The notes: a model not told the origin generated them from the letters alone. Positions 19,500 through 28,862 are shown, numbered from the stretch's first letter. The stretch: DNA of 58,208 nucleotides from an uncultured Flavobacteriaceae bacterium (GCA_947498845.1 CANMLX010000030.1:1-58208); one strand, 5' to 3'. Program-made: numbers and translations.

Positions 19500-19928
19500 A
19501 TGAAAAAATTAGTTTTAAGTACTGCTCTGGTACTAGCATTAGGCGTTTCTTTAACATCATGTAGAGACACAAAAAAAACAGGAGAAACGGTTGGGGATGC
19601 TGTAGAGGCTACTGGAGATGCTATTAATAATGCGGCAGACAAAACAGCTGAAGCTGCGGGTAATGCAGTAGACGGTGCTAAAGAAGTTGCAAGTGATGTA
19701 GCTGAAGGTGCTAAAGATGCTGCCAATAGCGCAGTTGATGCTGCCGGAAATGCAGTTGACGCTACAAAAGAAGCTGCAGGAAAAGCTGTAGACGCTGCCG
19801 GAAATGCAATTGATAAGGCTGCAGATAAAACTGCTGAAGCTGCAGGGAAAGCTGTAGACGCGACAAAGGAAGCTGCTAAAGATGCAGGTAATGCAGTAAA
19901 AAATAAAGTAAAAGAAGCAGCACACTAA
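19500..19928 (+). CDS. Ala-rich LEA-like lipoprotein
   Basis: A 142-residue protein with a lipoprotein signal (ALGVSLTSC, Cys21). The rest is a low-complexity amphipathic helix built of 11-residue units such as AAGKAVDATKE, AAGKAVDAAGN, AAGNAVDATKE and AIDKAADKTAE. It resembles group 3 late embryogenesis abundant (LEA_4) proteins that protect cells under drying or salt stress; the functional parallel is inference. The repeats make a long antisense frame that is not a gene. A strong terminator follows directly. Confidence 0.8.
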   Translation: MKKLVLSTALVLALGVSLTSCRDTKKTGETVGDAVEATGDAINNAADKTAEAAGNAVDGAKEVASDVAEGAKDAANSAVDAAGNAVDATKEAAGKAVDAAGNAIDKAADKTAEAAGKAVDATKEAAKDAGNAVKNKVKEAAH

Positions 19929-19966
19929 CTCTATAATGTAATTACTACTACTACTAAAAGCTGCTG

Positions 19967-19996
19967 ACCGTCTAAATTTTATTTAGACGGTTTTTT
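19967..19996 (+). terminator. Strong intrinsic terminator
   Basis: A perfect 11-bp stem, ACCGTCTAAAT (19967-19977) with ATTTAGACGGT (19981-19991), a 3-nt loop and a TTTTTT tail. It ends the LEA-like gene; it may also act on the convergent gene ending at 20002. Confidence 0.9.
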
Positions 19997-20001
19997 ATTA
20001 A

Positions 20002-20709
20002 CTATTTCCTCCCTCCATTATACCAATCTATGTGTCTGCTGCCTTTACCCAAATAAATTTGGAGACCTATAGTAACGTTTATAAAGCCCCCTCTAACTTT
20101 TCGTTTGTTAGGATATAAAAGTTCACCATTGTAAGAATACTGTTGAGCCAAATTGTAAACATAAGTAGCGTCTAAAGCTATAGCTACTTTATTGGAATAA
20201 CGATATAAAGGAGTTAATCCAAAAATAATATTTCCAATGCGTTCGTAGCGCTTAGTATTATGGGGCTCTAACCCAAAAGTAAATGCTCCTCCATTTAAAA
20301 AACGTCTCACAGATTCAGGATAGGCATACGTAACACCAATGCCTGCACGAAAAAACATGCCAAAGTCATTACCAAACAGGTAAAAGTTATTGCCTATATT
20401 ATATATGCCTTCAAAACCAATCCGGTGGAATTTATTGCCTACTATGTCACTATTCTTATCTCGAAACCTATCATGAGCATAATGAATTTTCACTCCAAAA
20501 TAATCATCAAGCATGTATCTAATACCTAGATCTATATGATTAGGTAATATGTAGTTTGATGAAGAAATATCATCCTTAGGTGTATATGGTATGTTTAAAC
20601 CATAGCGCATTTCTATGGAAAAATTATTATATTTTCCCTTCTGGCTTAGCATTGGATTGCAGAAAAAAAACAGGAAAAAAGGAACTAATATTGCTTTCAA
20701 TACATCCAA
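20002..20709 (-). CDS. Outer-membrane beta-barrel protein
   Basis: A 235-residue protein with a signal peptide (about 1-22, ending NPMLSQ) and a series of amphipathic strands with aromatic girdles (SIEMRYGLNIPY, HIDLGIRYMLDDYFGVKIHY, FRAGIGVTYAYP, FINVTIGLQIYLG). It looks like an OmpA/OmpX-type 8-10-stranded barrel. No in-frame ATG precedes the signal peptide; the frame opens with TTG at 20709. No family name is certain. Confidence 0.75.
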   Translation of the reverse strand: MDVLKAILVPFFLFFFCNPMLSQKGKYNNFSIEMRYGLNIPYTPKDDISSSNYILPNHIDLGIRYMLDDYFGVKIHYAHDRFRDKNSDIVGNKFHRIGFEGIYNIGNNFYLFGNDFGMFFRAGIGVTYAYPESVRRFLNGGAFTFGLEPHNTKRYERIGNIIFGLTPLYRYSNKVAIALDATYVYNLAQQYSYNGELLYPNKRKVRGGFINVTIGLQIYLGKGSRHIDWYNGGRK

Positions 20710-21234
20710 ATTGTTTTATTTTTTTTACAATTTAGTTAATTTTGTAAAAAAATAAAACAATTTATTATCTAAAAATAGTGAGTCTTGTGTATTTGTAAAA
20801 GCCCTTTCGGGTATTCTTGATTAGAACTTGGTTGCTACAAAGAAAGTTCTAATATATTAAAGATAGAATACCAGTTTGAGATATAAATCTTTTCATTAAA
20901 CACATTCCTTTAAACAAAATTTTTAAATCCTAACACCTAATTATGGTATCAACATGGTTTTGATTTTTGGGTATGGTTTTTTTAACAATAACATTTTGTT
21001 AAGTAAATTTATAGAACTACCTAATTAAGATGTGTTAATTTATCCAATTAAAGAGGTTAATTATCTAATTTTTTTAAAATTTCACTTTGTAATAACTTCC
21101 TGTTTATTTTTTTAGCTTAATATTGGAAGAGTATAACGCTATTTTTGATTAATAATCAGTTCTGATTTTTAATTTAATGTTAGAATTGGTATTGTTGTAC
21201 TAAAATAGTAAACTAGCTATTAAATTTAAGAATA
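20710..21234. other. 525-bp intergenic region with a hairpin
   Basis: Divergent promoter region between the barrel gene and the DUF4301 gene. No frame worth calling. It holds a perfect 10-bp inverted repeat, ATTAGAACTT pairing with AAGTTCTAAT (about 20819-20853), without a T-tract. A structured RNA or operator is possible but unsupported. Confidence 0.35.
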
Positions 21235-22785
21235 ATGTTTTCTGAAAAAGATATAAAACACATACATAGCAAAGGCATAAGTATCGATAATGTGCACAAA
21301 CAAATTAAGCATATTAAGCAAGGCATGTCTTACTCTAATTTAGTGTCTGCGGCAAGAGTAGGTAAAGGCATTAAAAGCTTTAGTAATGAAGAAACATCAC
21401 ATTATGTAAATTTATACAAGAGTAAACAAAATTCACTGGATATTGTGAAGTTTGTTCCTGCCTCTGGTGCCGCTACCAGAATGTTTAAGTTTTTGTTTCA
21501 GTTTTTGAAAAATTTTGATTCTCAAAAGGAGAGTATTGAGAGCTATATAGAAAGACTTAATGATAAATTAGTAAAAACGTTTATTTCGAATTTAAAGCGA
21601 TTTCCGTTTTATGATGATGTTATTACAAAAGTAAAGTTGCTTAATCCAAAGTATGATACTTTGGATACTACCGATAAATATGTAATGTTTGTTAAAACAA
21701 TGTTAGAAGAAGAAGAAGGCTTAAGTTATAGTTTTTTTCCAAAAGGGCTTCTACCGTTTCATAAGTATAACGATGGTTATATTACTGCATTTCAAGAGCA
21801 TCTTTTTGAGTCTTTTCTATATGCATTATCTAACAACCAAGCTCATCTTCATTTTACGGTTTCAGAAAAACATCATAACTATTTTTTAGAGGAGCTCAAT
21901 AGAGCCACTTCAATACTTGAAAAGGATTTAGATATCAATTTTAATGTTACATTTTCATATCAAAAAGAGAATACCCAAACGGTTGCGCTTACAGTAGATA
22001 ATGAGGTATTTAGAAATGAAGATGGTTCTATACTCTTTAGACCAGCAGGTCATGGAGCACTCATAGAAAATTTAAATGAACTAGATTTTGATCTTATTTT
22101 TATTAAAAATATAGATAACATTACAGTATCTAATAAAAACACAGAAATTTCTAAATACAAGCAGTTACTAGCTGGTGTTTTAGTAGAAACCCAAGAAAAA
22201 GTATTTAATTATTTACGACAAATAGATGAAGGAAACATAACAGAATCTGATTTGGACGACATAATTTTGTTCCTCAATGAAAAATTAAACATATCGCCTA
22301 GTATTGAGTTTAATTTTTTCGAACTAGACTTAAAAATACATTATATAAAAAATAAATTAAACAGACCTATTAGGGTATGTGGTATGGTTAAAAATGAAGG
22401 CCAGCCAGGAGGAGGTCCATTTTGGGTAAAGGGAGAAGATGGTAATTTAACATTGCAGATTGTTGAATTTGCTCAAATAAATTTTAGCCGTCAAGATCAA
22501 CAATCTATAGTTTATAGTGCAACACATTTTAATCCTACAGATTTAGTTTGTGGTGTTAGGGATTACAAGGGCGAAAAATTTGATTTAACAAAGTATATAG
22601 ATTCCAAAGCAGCATTTGTTACTAAAAAAACCCAGAATGGGACAGATATTAAGGCTTTAGAACTCCCTGGATTATGGAATGGTAGTATGGCATGCTGGAA
22701 TTCTATTTTTGTAGAGGTGCCTTTGGAAACGTTTAATCCTGTAAAAACAGTTAATGATTTGCTAAATACAGCACATCAAGTTTAA
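21235..22785 (+). CDS. DUF4301 family protein
   Basis: A 516-residue cytoplasmic protein matching DUF4301 of Bacteroidota. The N-terminal part has FVPASGAATRMFKFLFQFL and SYSFFPKGLLPFHKY, and the C-terminal half has CGMVKNEGQPGGGPFWVKG and ATHFNPTDLVCGVRDYKG. The SGAATRMFK region followed by FPKGLLPFH recalls nucleotidyltransferase-like (NTP-sugar) folds, but the activity is unproven. It ends 11 bp from the convergent aat gene. Confidence 0.88.
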   Translation: MFSEKDIKHIHSKGISIDNVHKQIKHIKQGMSYSNLVSAARVGKGIKSFSNEETSHYVNLYKSKQNSLDIVKFVPASGAATRMFKFLFQFLKNFDSQKESIESYIERLNDKLVKTFISNLKRFPFYDDVITKVKLLNPKYDTLDTTDKYVMFVKTMLEEEEGLSYSFFPKGLLPFHKYNDGYITAFQEHLFESFLYALSNNQAHLHFTVSEKHHNYFLEELNRATSILEKDLDINFNVTFSYQKENTQTVALTVDNEVFRNEDGSILFRPAGHGALIENLNELDFDLIFIKNIDNITVSNKNTEISKYKQLLAGVLVETQEKVFNYLRQIDEGNITESDLDDIILFLNEKLNISPSIEFNFFELDLKIHYIKNKLNRPIRVCGMVKNEGQPGGGPFWVKGEDGNLTLQIVEFAQINFSRQDQQSIVYSATHFNPTDLVCGVRDYKGEKFDLTKYIDSKAAFVTKKTQNGTDIKALELPGLWNGSMACWNSIFVEVPLETFNPVKTVNDLLNTAHQV

Positions 22786-22796
22786 TAGTTTGGTTT

Positions 22797-23435
22797 TTAT
22801 TTAATTCTTTTTTTTAAAAAATTTAAAAACTCTTGTCTGGGTAATTCTTCGGCACCTAAGCTTTCTAAGTGTTTTGTGTAAACCTGGCAGTCTATGAGTT
22901 TATAATCACTATGCTCAACAAAAGTAATAAAAGCAACTTTGCTGGCGTTACTTTTTCGGGCGAACATACTTTCTCCACAAAATATACCATTTCCCAAATC
23001 TACCCCATAAAAGCCACCTATTAAATCGTTGTTTTCCCAAACTTCAATAGATTTAGCATAGCCTAAATGGTGTAATTCTGTATAGGCTGTGATCATATCT
23101 TGAGTTATCCAGGTGCCAGATTGACCATTTCGTTTGGCATTGGCACATGCTGTAATAACGTGTTTGAATGCTTTATTAACTGTTACCGTATAATCCTTAT
23201 TTTTTAAGACTTGCTTCATGCTTTTAGATACTTTTAATTTTTTCGGAAACAGCACAAATCTTGGGTCTGGAGACCACCATAATAAAGGCTCGTCATTTTC
23301 AAACCATGGAAAAATACCAGATCTGTAAGCTAATAATAAACGAGCAATCGATAAATCACCGCCAACAGCCAGTAAACCATCTTCAGTGGTTTGAGAGACA
23401 TCTGGGAACCATAAGTCTTGATTTAGAAAATGCAT
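22797..23435 (-). CDS. aat: Leucyl/phenylalanyl-tRNA--protein transferase
   Basis: Transfers Leu or Phe from tRNA to N-terminal Arg/Lys residues, marking proteins for the ClpS-ClpAP N-degron pathway. The 212-residue protein shows YRSGIFPWFE, LWWSPDPRFVLFP, the TWITQDMITAY region and GGFYGVDLGNGIFCGESMF, all diagnostic of the family. ATG 23435 (MHFLNQDLWFP) is preferred over 23450 because the family normally begins just before the FP motif. It lies downstream of the DUF3127 gene but behind a terminator. Confidence 0.95.
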   Translation of the reverse strand: MHFLNQDLWFPDVSQTTEDGLLAVGGDLSIARLLLAYRSGIFPWFENDEPLLWWSPDPRFVLFPKKLKVSKSMKQVLKNKDYTVTVNKAFKHVITACANAKRNGQSGTWITQDMITAYTELHHLGYAKSIEVWENNDLIGGFYGVDLGNGIFCGESMFARKSNASKVAFITFVEHSDYKLIDCQVYTKHLESLGAEELPRQEFLNFLKKRIK

Positions 23436-23469
23436 AAACAGATAAATCAATTGATTGCTTAAAAATAAT

Positions 23470-23497
23470 AAACCTCAACATTTTTGTGTTGAGGTTT
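23470..23497 (-). terminator. Terminator after DUF3127 gene
   Basis: A perfect 11-bp stem, AAACCTCAACA with TGTTGAGGTTT, and a 6-nt loop, followed on the minus strand by ATTATTTTT. It lies between the DUF3127 gene and aat. Confidence 0.8.
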
Positions 23498-23522
23498 ACT
23501 TATAATGTGTAAAAAAGGATAA

Positions 23523-23900
23523 TTAAAATGGTAAATCATCATGATCTTCCTCTTTTAAATCTCCAGCAGGTTCAAATGCTTCTGTAGGAGGTACAGGAGG
23601 CATATTTCCAGAAGGCGCTTCGGCTTGTAATGTTTCTATTCTCCAACCTTGAATTGAATTGAAATATTTAGTTTCACCTTGTGGATTAACCCACTCTCTT
23701 CCTCTTAAATTAATATTTATTTTTACCTGTTGTCCAACTTGATAACTATTTAATAAATCGGTTTTATCTTGAACAAATTCTACCATAATATGCTGTGGAT
23801 ATTGTTCTTCTGTAGTAACAACGATTTCTCTTTTTCTAAATCCGTTATTCCCAAATGTCTGAGTTTCACCTATCGCCTTAATTCTTCCTTGGACTTCCAT
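23523..23900 (-). CDS. DUF3127 domain protein (OB-fold-like)
   Basis: A 125-residue protein starting MEVQGRIKAIGETQTFGNNG, followed by KREIVVTTEEQYPQHIMVEF and VKININLRGREWVNPQGE: the DUF3127 family, which resembles OB-fold single-strand DNA-binding proteins. The C-terminus (PPVPPTEAFEPAGDLKEEDHDDLPF, about 100-125) is a disordered acidic tail ending DDLPF, much like the protein-recruiting tail of SSB. Binding of nucleic acid is inference. Confidence 0.85.
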   Translation of the reverse strand: MEVQGRIKAIGETQTFGNNGFRKREIVVTTEEQYPQHIMVEFVQDKTDLLNSYQVGQQVKININLRGREWVNPQGETKYFNSIQGWRIETLQAEAPSGNMPPVPPTEAFEPAGDLKEEDHDDLPF

Positions 23901-24132
23901 TTATTGTAATTTTATATGTGTTTAGATTTATTTTTACTACTTCTTAAAAGAAAATATGCTACCAAAATTAAATAACTTTTTGATTTAGTGTAAGGTAGCT
24001 TTAACTTAAATTTAAGTATTAAAGTTGTACAAATGTAATTAATCTAAGACGCAACTAAAAACCAATTTACTAACATCTTGAACAATAATATTAACAGATT
24101 TGCATTATATTACGACGTAAATTAATGTATTA

Positions 24133-25284
24133 ATGACTTTTTCAAAATACAAAAACACCATTCGTTGGATTCTTATAATCACCTCTTTTCTTATCGTTTC
24201 ACTCATCTTATGGAATACATACTCTTTCTTTCAACATTTTAAAAAAGAAGAACGTATTAAGATGGAGACCTGGTCATTTGCGCAAAAAGAATTTGCAAAT
24301 TCTGATACCAATACGAACTTGAATTTAACACTAAGAGTTTTAAAGAACAATAATACTACCCCTATGCTTGTTGTTGATAAAAATGGGGGGCTTAACAGTC
24401 ATAACAACATCGATGAAAATAAATTAAAAGATACTCTATATGTGAAAAAGCTTATTGAGAGGTATAAAAGAGAAAACGATCCTATAGAGGTGACACATGA
24501 AGATAAAGTTTGGTTAACCATATATTATGGGAATTCTCCGTTACTTAATAAATTAAAATATTATCCTCTAGCGCTATTGCTTATTTTGGTTTTATTTGGA
24601 GCCGTTATCTTCTTTTTCTATAGTAGTAATAGAAATGCAGCTCAAAATAAATTATGGTCTGGCATGGCTAAAGAAACAGCACATCAAATAGGTACGCCGT
24701 TATCGTCCCTAATTGGCTGGACAGAACTTTTAAAAATAGAAGACGTTAATCCTGACTATATTTCTGAAATTGAAAAGGATATTAACAGACTTAAAATAAT
24801 TACCGAGCGTTTTAGTAAAATAGGATCTCTACCTACATTGGAAGCAGTAGATATTGTTAAAGAAACCATTAATTCTTATGATTATTTGAAAAGACGATCA
24901 TCAGATTTAATTGTTTTTAATATTGAAACTCCTAACAAGGAGATTTCTGTTAATCTAAATAAACAGTTGTATAGTTGGACTATTGAAAACTTAGTTAAAA
25001 ATGCTATTGATGCGATGAAAGGGCGAGGGAAACTCACAATTAAAATTTTTCAAGACGAAAAAAATGTAATGGTTAGTGTATCAGATACTGGAAAGGGAAT
25101 CGCTAAAAGAGATTTTAATAAAATTTTCGAGCCAGGGTTTACTACTAAAAAACGCGGTTGGGGATTAGGGTTATCTCTAACCAAACGTATTGTAGAAGAT
25201 TTTCATAAAGGAAAAATTAAAGTTTTAGAATCTACTATTGGTAAAGGCTCTACGATACAGATTAGTTTAAAACGAAATGAATAA
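24133..25284 (+). CDS. Sensor histidine kinase
   Basis: A 383-residue membrane kinase. Two transmembrane helices (about 11-31 and 145-163) enclose a periplasmic sensor domain of about 110 residues. The HisKA-like helix contains AKETAHQIGTPLSSLIGW with the phospho-accepting His. The HATPase domain has NLVKNAIDAMKGRG (N box), SDTGKGI (G1), FEPGFTTKKRGWGLGLSL (F and G2 boxes). There is no adjacent response regulator, so it is an orphan kinase; the partner is unknown. The 114-residue zinc-ribbon gene begins 5 bp downstream and is probably co-transcribed. Confidence 0.92.
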   Translation: MTFSKYKNTIRWILIITSFLIVSLILWNTYSFFQHFKKEERIKMETWSFAQKEFANSDTNTNLNLTLRVLKNNNTTPMLVVDKNGGLNSHNNIDENKLKDTLYVKKLIERYKRENDPIEVTHEDKVWLTIYYGNSPLLNKLKYYPLALLLILVLFGAVIFFFYSSNRNAAQNKLWSGMAKETAHQIGTPLSSLIGWTELLKIEDVNPDYISEIEKDINRLKIITERFSKIGSLPTLEAVDIVKETINSYDYLKRRSSDLIVFNIETPNKEISVNLNKQLYSWTIENLVKNAIDAMKGRGKLTIKIFQDEKNVMVSVSDTGKGIAKRDFNKIFEPGFTTKKRGWGLGLSLTKRIVEDFHKGKIKVLESTIGKGSTIQISLKRNE

Positions 25285-25289
25285 CACTA

Positions 25290-25634
25290 ATGATAAAAGA
25301 CATCCCCATAAAGAAAGTAGTATTAAAGAATAATTGTCCGGAATGTTTTAATAATGAAGGGCTAAACTTGACTTTTAAACAAAAATTTATAGAAAATTCG
25401 TTTTATAAATCTATTGCTAGGGACGTAAGTTATGATATTGATTGTAATATTTGCAATACCATAATATACCCTGAACGTTGGACAGACGATATAGAACGTG
25501 TATTTAATTACCAACAAAAAGCGTTTACTCCCAGACCTGCATCTTATTCATTAAAGCGGATGTCGTGGGTGTTTATTTTTATAAGTGTACTTTTGATTTT
25601 TTCTGTAATACTCCTATTCTTATTAAGAGCATAA
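25290..25634 (+). CDS. Zinc-ribbon-like membrane protein
   Basis: A 114-residue protein with two Cys pairs, NNCPECFN near residue 15 and IDCNICNT near residue 52, which suggest a zinc ribbon, and one C-terminal transmembrane helix (about 90-112). The tail-anchored layout puts the ribbon in the cytoplasm. It is 5 bp downstream of the histidine kinase, so a link to that sensor is likely but unproven. No family recognised. Confidence 0.72.
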   Translation: MIKDIPIKKVVLKNNCPECFNNEGLNLTFKQKFIENSFYKSIARDVSYDIDCNICNTIIYPERWTDDIERVFNYQQKAFTPRPASYSLKRMSWVFIFISVLLIFSVILLFLLRA

Positions 25635-25645
25635 GAAGCGCAGTG

Positions 25646-26035
25646 CTATAAGTTTTTTCTAATATTAGCAGCTATTTTTTGGAAATCTTGATCCGTCATT
25701 TTTACCTTTTTGGTAAAGCGAATGTCTTCCATAGTGTTTAAAGGTATAAGGTGCACATGCGCATGAGGCACTTCTAGCCCAATAACACTAATAGCTACGC
25801 GATTACATGGTATCGCTTTTTCAATAGCCAAACCTACGCGTCTTGAGAAATGCATTAAGCCACTATAGGTGTTTTCATCCAAGTCTAAAATTTTATCAAC
25901 CTCTACCTTAGGGATACAAAGTGTGTGTCCAACTGTGTTAGGGTTAATATCTAAAAAGGCTAAAAAGTCATCGGTTTCAGCAATTTTATAGCAAGGTAAT
26001 TCTCCGTTTACTATTTTAGTAAAAATGGAAGCCAT
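25646..26035 (-). CDS. HIT family protein
   Basis: A 129-residue histidine-triad nucleotide hydrolase/transferase. The catalytic HAHVHLIP motif is at residues 91-98, with conserved DINPNTVGHTLCIPK upstream. Members hydrolyse adenosine phosphoramidates or dinucleoside polyphosphates. It follows greA by 9 bp on the same strand, an arrangement I recall from other Bacteroidota. Confidence 0.94.
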   Translation of the reverse strand: MASIFTKIVNGELPCYKIAETDDFLAFLDINPNTVGHTLCIPKVEVDKILDLDENTYSGLMHFSRRVGLAIEKAIPCNRVAISVIGLEVPHAHVHLIPLNTMEDIRFTKKVKMTDQDFQKIAANIRKNL

Positions 26036-26044
26036 GGTTTTAAA

Positions 26045-26518
26045 CTATCTAGTTATTTCAATAATATCAAATTTCATAACGCCATTGGGCACTTGTATTT
26101 CTGCTACATCGCCAACAGACTTGCCTAATAATCCTTTACCAATTGGGGAGTTAACAGAAATTTTACCAGAGGCTAAATCTGCTTCACCATCTGCAACTAA
26201 GGTATAATTCATCTCCATGCCATTGGATTGATTTTTAATTTTCACCTTTGATAACACCAATATTTTGGAGGTATCTAATTGAGATTCGTCTATAATACGC
26301 GCCCCTGCCAAAGCATCCTCAAGTTTAGAAATACGCATTTCTAACATCCCTTGAGCTTCTTTAGCAGCATCATATTCTGCATTTTCACTTAAATCTCCTT
26401 TATCTCTAGCTTCTGCAATAGCTTTAGAAGCCTTTACGCGCTCTACATCTTTTAATTGTTGTAATTCGTCTCTTAATTTTTTTAACCCTTCTGGCGTATA
26501 GTAAGATACTTTACTCAT
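26045..26518 (-). CDS. greA: Transcription elongation factor GreA
   Basis: A 157-residue factor that rescues backtracked RNA polymerase. Residues about 1-75 form the antiparallel coiled coil, with the catalytic-tip acidic residues in ARDKGDLSENAEYDAAKEAQ. Residues about 80-157 are the FKBP-like domain (ISVNSPIGKGLLGKSVGD). It is the first gene of a two-gene unit with the HIT gene. Confidence 0.97.
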   Translation of the reverse strand: MSKVSYYTPEGLKKLRDELQQLKDVERVKASKAIAEARDKGDLSENAEYDAAKEAQGMLEMRISKLEDALAGARIIDESQLDTSKILVLSKVKIKNQSNGMEMNYTLVADGEADLASGKISVNSPIGKGLLGKSVGDVAEIQVPNGVMKFDIIEITR

Positions 26519-26706
26519 AACATCATCGTTTAATTAACAAAAGATTACTATTTAAAAACTCACTTAAATTATTTGAAATAGTTTTAAGCGAGATATTCAG
26601 TAATAAAAAAAATCCCGCTTACACGAGATTCTGTTTGCTAATATACAAAATATTATAAGTCTAGTTGTTTTTTATTGTAAATTGCCCCACTAATTTTTAA
26701 TACTTT

Positions 26707-27132
26707 ATGAGATTATTTATTGCCTTTTTTAGTTTACTAATTCTGTTTAATTGTAGTAAAGATCGTGAGAATGAAAACTGTAGATTTTTATTAGATATTA
26801 ATGTAAACACAACTATAAATCTAAACTTGCCAGAATATAATCAATTGCAATTTTCGGGTAACTCTGTGTATCTCCCTAATCATGGCAATAATGGTATTAT
26901 AATAGTGCGTATTGGAGCTAATTACTTTGCATGGGATGCCACAGACCCTAACCATGCGCAAAATTCTTGCTCTAGACTTGTAAATTCGGGTTTAGAAGCG
27001 ACTTCTATTTGTGAAGACGGAAACAAATTTAGCCTTGTAAATGGTCAACCTCTTGAGAATAGCGCATTAGAATGCGGCTTAAGAAACTATAGAGTGGAAC
27101 ACAATGGCAATACACTTACTATTTTTAATTAA
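26707..27132 (+). CDS. Rieske-fold-like lipoprotein
   Basis: A 141-residue lipoprotein (ILFNCSKD, Cys16). The mature part contains LNLPEYNQLQFSGNSVYLPN, IIIVRIGANYFAWDATDPNH, paired cysteines (NSCSRL, TSICEDG, ALECGL) and a terminal YRVEHNGNTLTIFN. Overall layout resembles a Rieske domain seen in flavobacterial lipoproteins, but the CxH...CxxH cluster ligands are missing, so iron-sulfur binding is unlikely. It converges on lysS with 10 bp between stops. Confidence 0.65.
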   Translation: MRLFIAFFSLLILFNCSKDRENENCRFLLDINVNTTINLNLPEYNQLQFSGNSVYLPNHGNNGIIIVRIGANYFAWDATDPNHAQNSCSRLVNSGLEATSICEDGNKFSLVNGQPLENSALECGLRNYRVEHNGNTLTIFN

Positions 27133-27142
27133 GTTCTAGCTT

Positions 27143-28834
27143 TTATAAGTTTTCAATAAACAGCCCTTCATCTGTTTTTTCAACCTTAGCTAAACTATTT
27201 TTAGTGAGTTCTTTTATAGATTTATCCCATTTTTTATTGGATAGGCCCGATTGTGTTTTTAAATCTACAAGCTCTAATCTTTTGGCTTTAGTTAAAATAT
27301 TTAGAATGGCTTTAGCATCATCACTAATAGCTAAAGGTTTTTTCTCAGGTTTCATTTGTGGGAAGAACAGCACTTCTTGTATAGATTGATTGTTGGTTAA
27401 AAACATAATTAATCTGTCCATGCCAATACCCATTCCCGAGGTAGGCGGCATACCATATTCTAAAGCGCGTAAAAAGTCGTAATCTATAGTAGCAGTAGCC
27501 TCGTCATCGCCTTTTTTTGCTAATTCCAATTGGTGTTCAAAACGTTCACGTTGGTCTATAGGGTCGTTTAGTTCACTATATGCATTAGCGATTTCTTTTC
27601 CGCAGACCATCAATTCAAAACGCTCTGTTAATTCTGGATTATCGCGATGTTCTTTACATAAAGGACTCATTTCTTTAGGATAGTCTGTAATAAATGTAGG
27701 CTGTATGTAATTGCCCTCACATTTTTCGCCAAAAATCTCATCGATAAGCTTGCCTTTACCCATGGTATTGTCTACTTCAATTCCCATGCCTTTGGCGGCT
27801 TGTCTTATCTCATCTTCAGTTTTTCCATTAATATCAAACCCTGTAAAATGTTTTATAGAATCTGCCATGGTTACTCTGGCATAAGGGGCTTTAAAGTCTA
27901 TGTCGTGTTCTCCAAATTTAGCTTTAGATGTGCCGTTAACTGCAATAGCACAATGCTCTAATAAGCGTTCACAAAAATCCATCATCCAGTTATAATCTTT
28001 GTAGGATACATAGATTTCCATAGCGGTAAACTCAGGGTTGTGCGTTCTGTCCATCCCTTCGTTTCTAAAGTTTTTAGAAAACTCATAAACGCCATCAAAA
28101 CCACCAACTATTAAACGTTTTAAATATAACTCGTTGGCAATTCTCATATATAATGGAATATCTAACGAATTGTGATGTGTTATAAATGGTCTTGCGGCGG
28201 CACCACCAGCAATAGGTTGTAAAACAGGGGTTTCTACTTCAAAATAACCAGCGTCATTAAAAAATGAACGCATCGCATTAAATAATTTAGTACGCTTTAC
28301 AAAAACGTCTTTTACATGCGGGTTTACTACCAGATCTGCGTAACGTTGTCTGTAACGTAATTCAGGATCGTTAAACTCATCGTAGGTATTACCGTCGCCA
28401 TCTGTTTTAGGTAGAGGTAAGGGTTTTAAAGCTTTACTTAACAATGTAAAGTCTTTAACCATTACAGTTTTTTCGCCTACTTTGGTAGTGAATAATTCAC
28501 CTTCAATACCAATAAAGTCACCTATATCTAAAAGCTTTTTATAAACATCGTTGTATTTGCTTTTGTCATCACCAGAACAAATTTCGTCGCGGTTAAAATA
28601 GACTTGTATTCTGCCTTGACTATCTTGAAGTTCGGCAAAACTGGCACTTCCTTGAATTCGGCGAGACATTAATCTACCAGCAATAATCACCTTTTTACCT
28701 TCTTCAAAATTATCCTTAATGTCCTTTGAAGTTTCTTTAACAGGATATAAATCTGCTGGATAAGGGTTAATGCCTAAGTCTCTTAATTTTGCGAGTTTCT
28801 CGCGTCTTACCAATTCTTGTTCTGAAAGCTGCAT
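27143..28834 (-). CDS. lysS: Lysyl-tRNA synthetase, class II
   Basis: A 563-residue enzyme charging tRNA-Lys. An N-terminal OB-fold anticodon domain (IIAGRLMSRRIQGSASFAEL) is followed by the class II core: motif 2 in FRNEGMDRTHNPEFTAMEIY and motif 3 GMGIGMDRLIM. It is about 60 residues longer than E. coli LysS; the extra C-terminus (about 505-563) looks like a small winged-helix domain, as in other Bacteroidota LysRS. A TAATTTTG promoter box lies just upstream. Confidence 0.97.
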   Translation of the reverse strand: MQLSEQELVRREKLAKLRDLGINPYPADLYPVKETSKDIKDNFEEGKKVIIAGRLMSRRIQGSASFAELQDSQGRIQVYFNRDEICSGDDKSKYNDVYKKLLDIGDFIGIEGELFTTKVGEKTVMVKDFTLLSKALKPLPLPKTDGDGNTYDEFNDPELRYRQRYADLVVNPHVKDVFVKRTKLFNAMRSFFNDAGYFEVETPVLQPIAGGAAARPFITHHNSLDIPLYMRIANELYLKRLIVGGFDGVYEFSKNFRNEGMDRTHNPEFTAMEIYVSYKDYNWMMDFCERLLEHCAIAVNGTSKAKFGEHDIDFKAPYARVTMADSIKHFTGFDINGKTEDEIRQAAKGMGIEVDNTMGKGKLIDEIFGEKCEGNYIQPTFITDYPKEMSPLCKEHRDNPELTERFELMVCGKEIANAYSELNDPIDQRERFEHQLELAKKGDDEATATIDYDFLRALEYGMPPTSGMGIGMDRLIMFLTNNQSIQEVLFFPQMKPEKKPLAISDDAKAILNILTKAKRLELVDLKTQSGLSNKKWDKSIKELTKNSLAKVEKTDEGLFIENL

Positions 28835-28854
28835 GCTAATTCTATTTTAATCTG

Positions 28855-28862
28855 CAAAATTA
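28855..28862 (-). promoter_or_regulatory. Bacteroidota -7 promoter box for lysS
   Basis: Minus-strand TAATTTTG is an exact TAnnTTTG box 20 bp upstream of the lysS ATG. A TTG that could act as the -33 element lies 23 bp further upstream (28886-28888). Confidence 0.6.

Noticed and set aside
19454..19925. Long antisense frames (up to 122 codons) over the LEA-like gene
   Set aside because: They arise from the repetitive GCx-rich codons of the plus-strand gene; the products are Cys/Ser-rich low-complexity chains with no signal or motif.
26589..26632. Possible terminator between greA and the Rieske-like gene
   Set aside because: AAGCGAGAT and ATCCCGCTT pair with a mismatch over a long loop and the region lies upstream of both divergent genes, so a terminator makes little sense.
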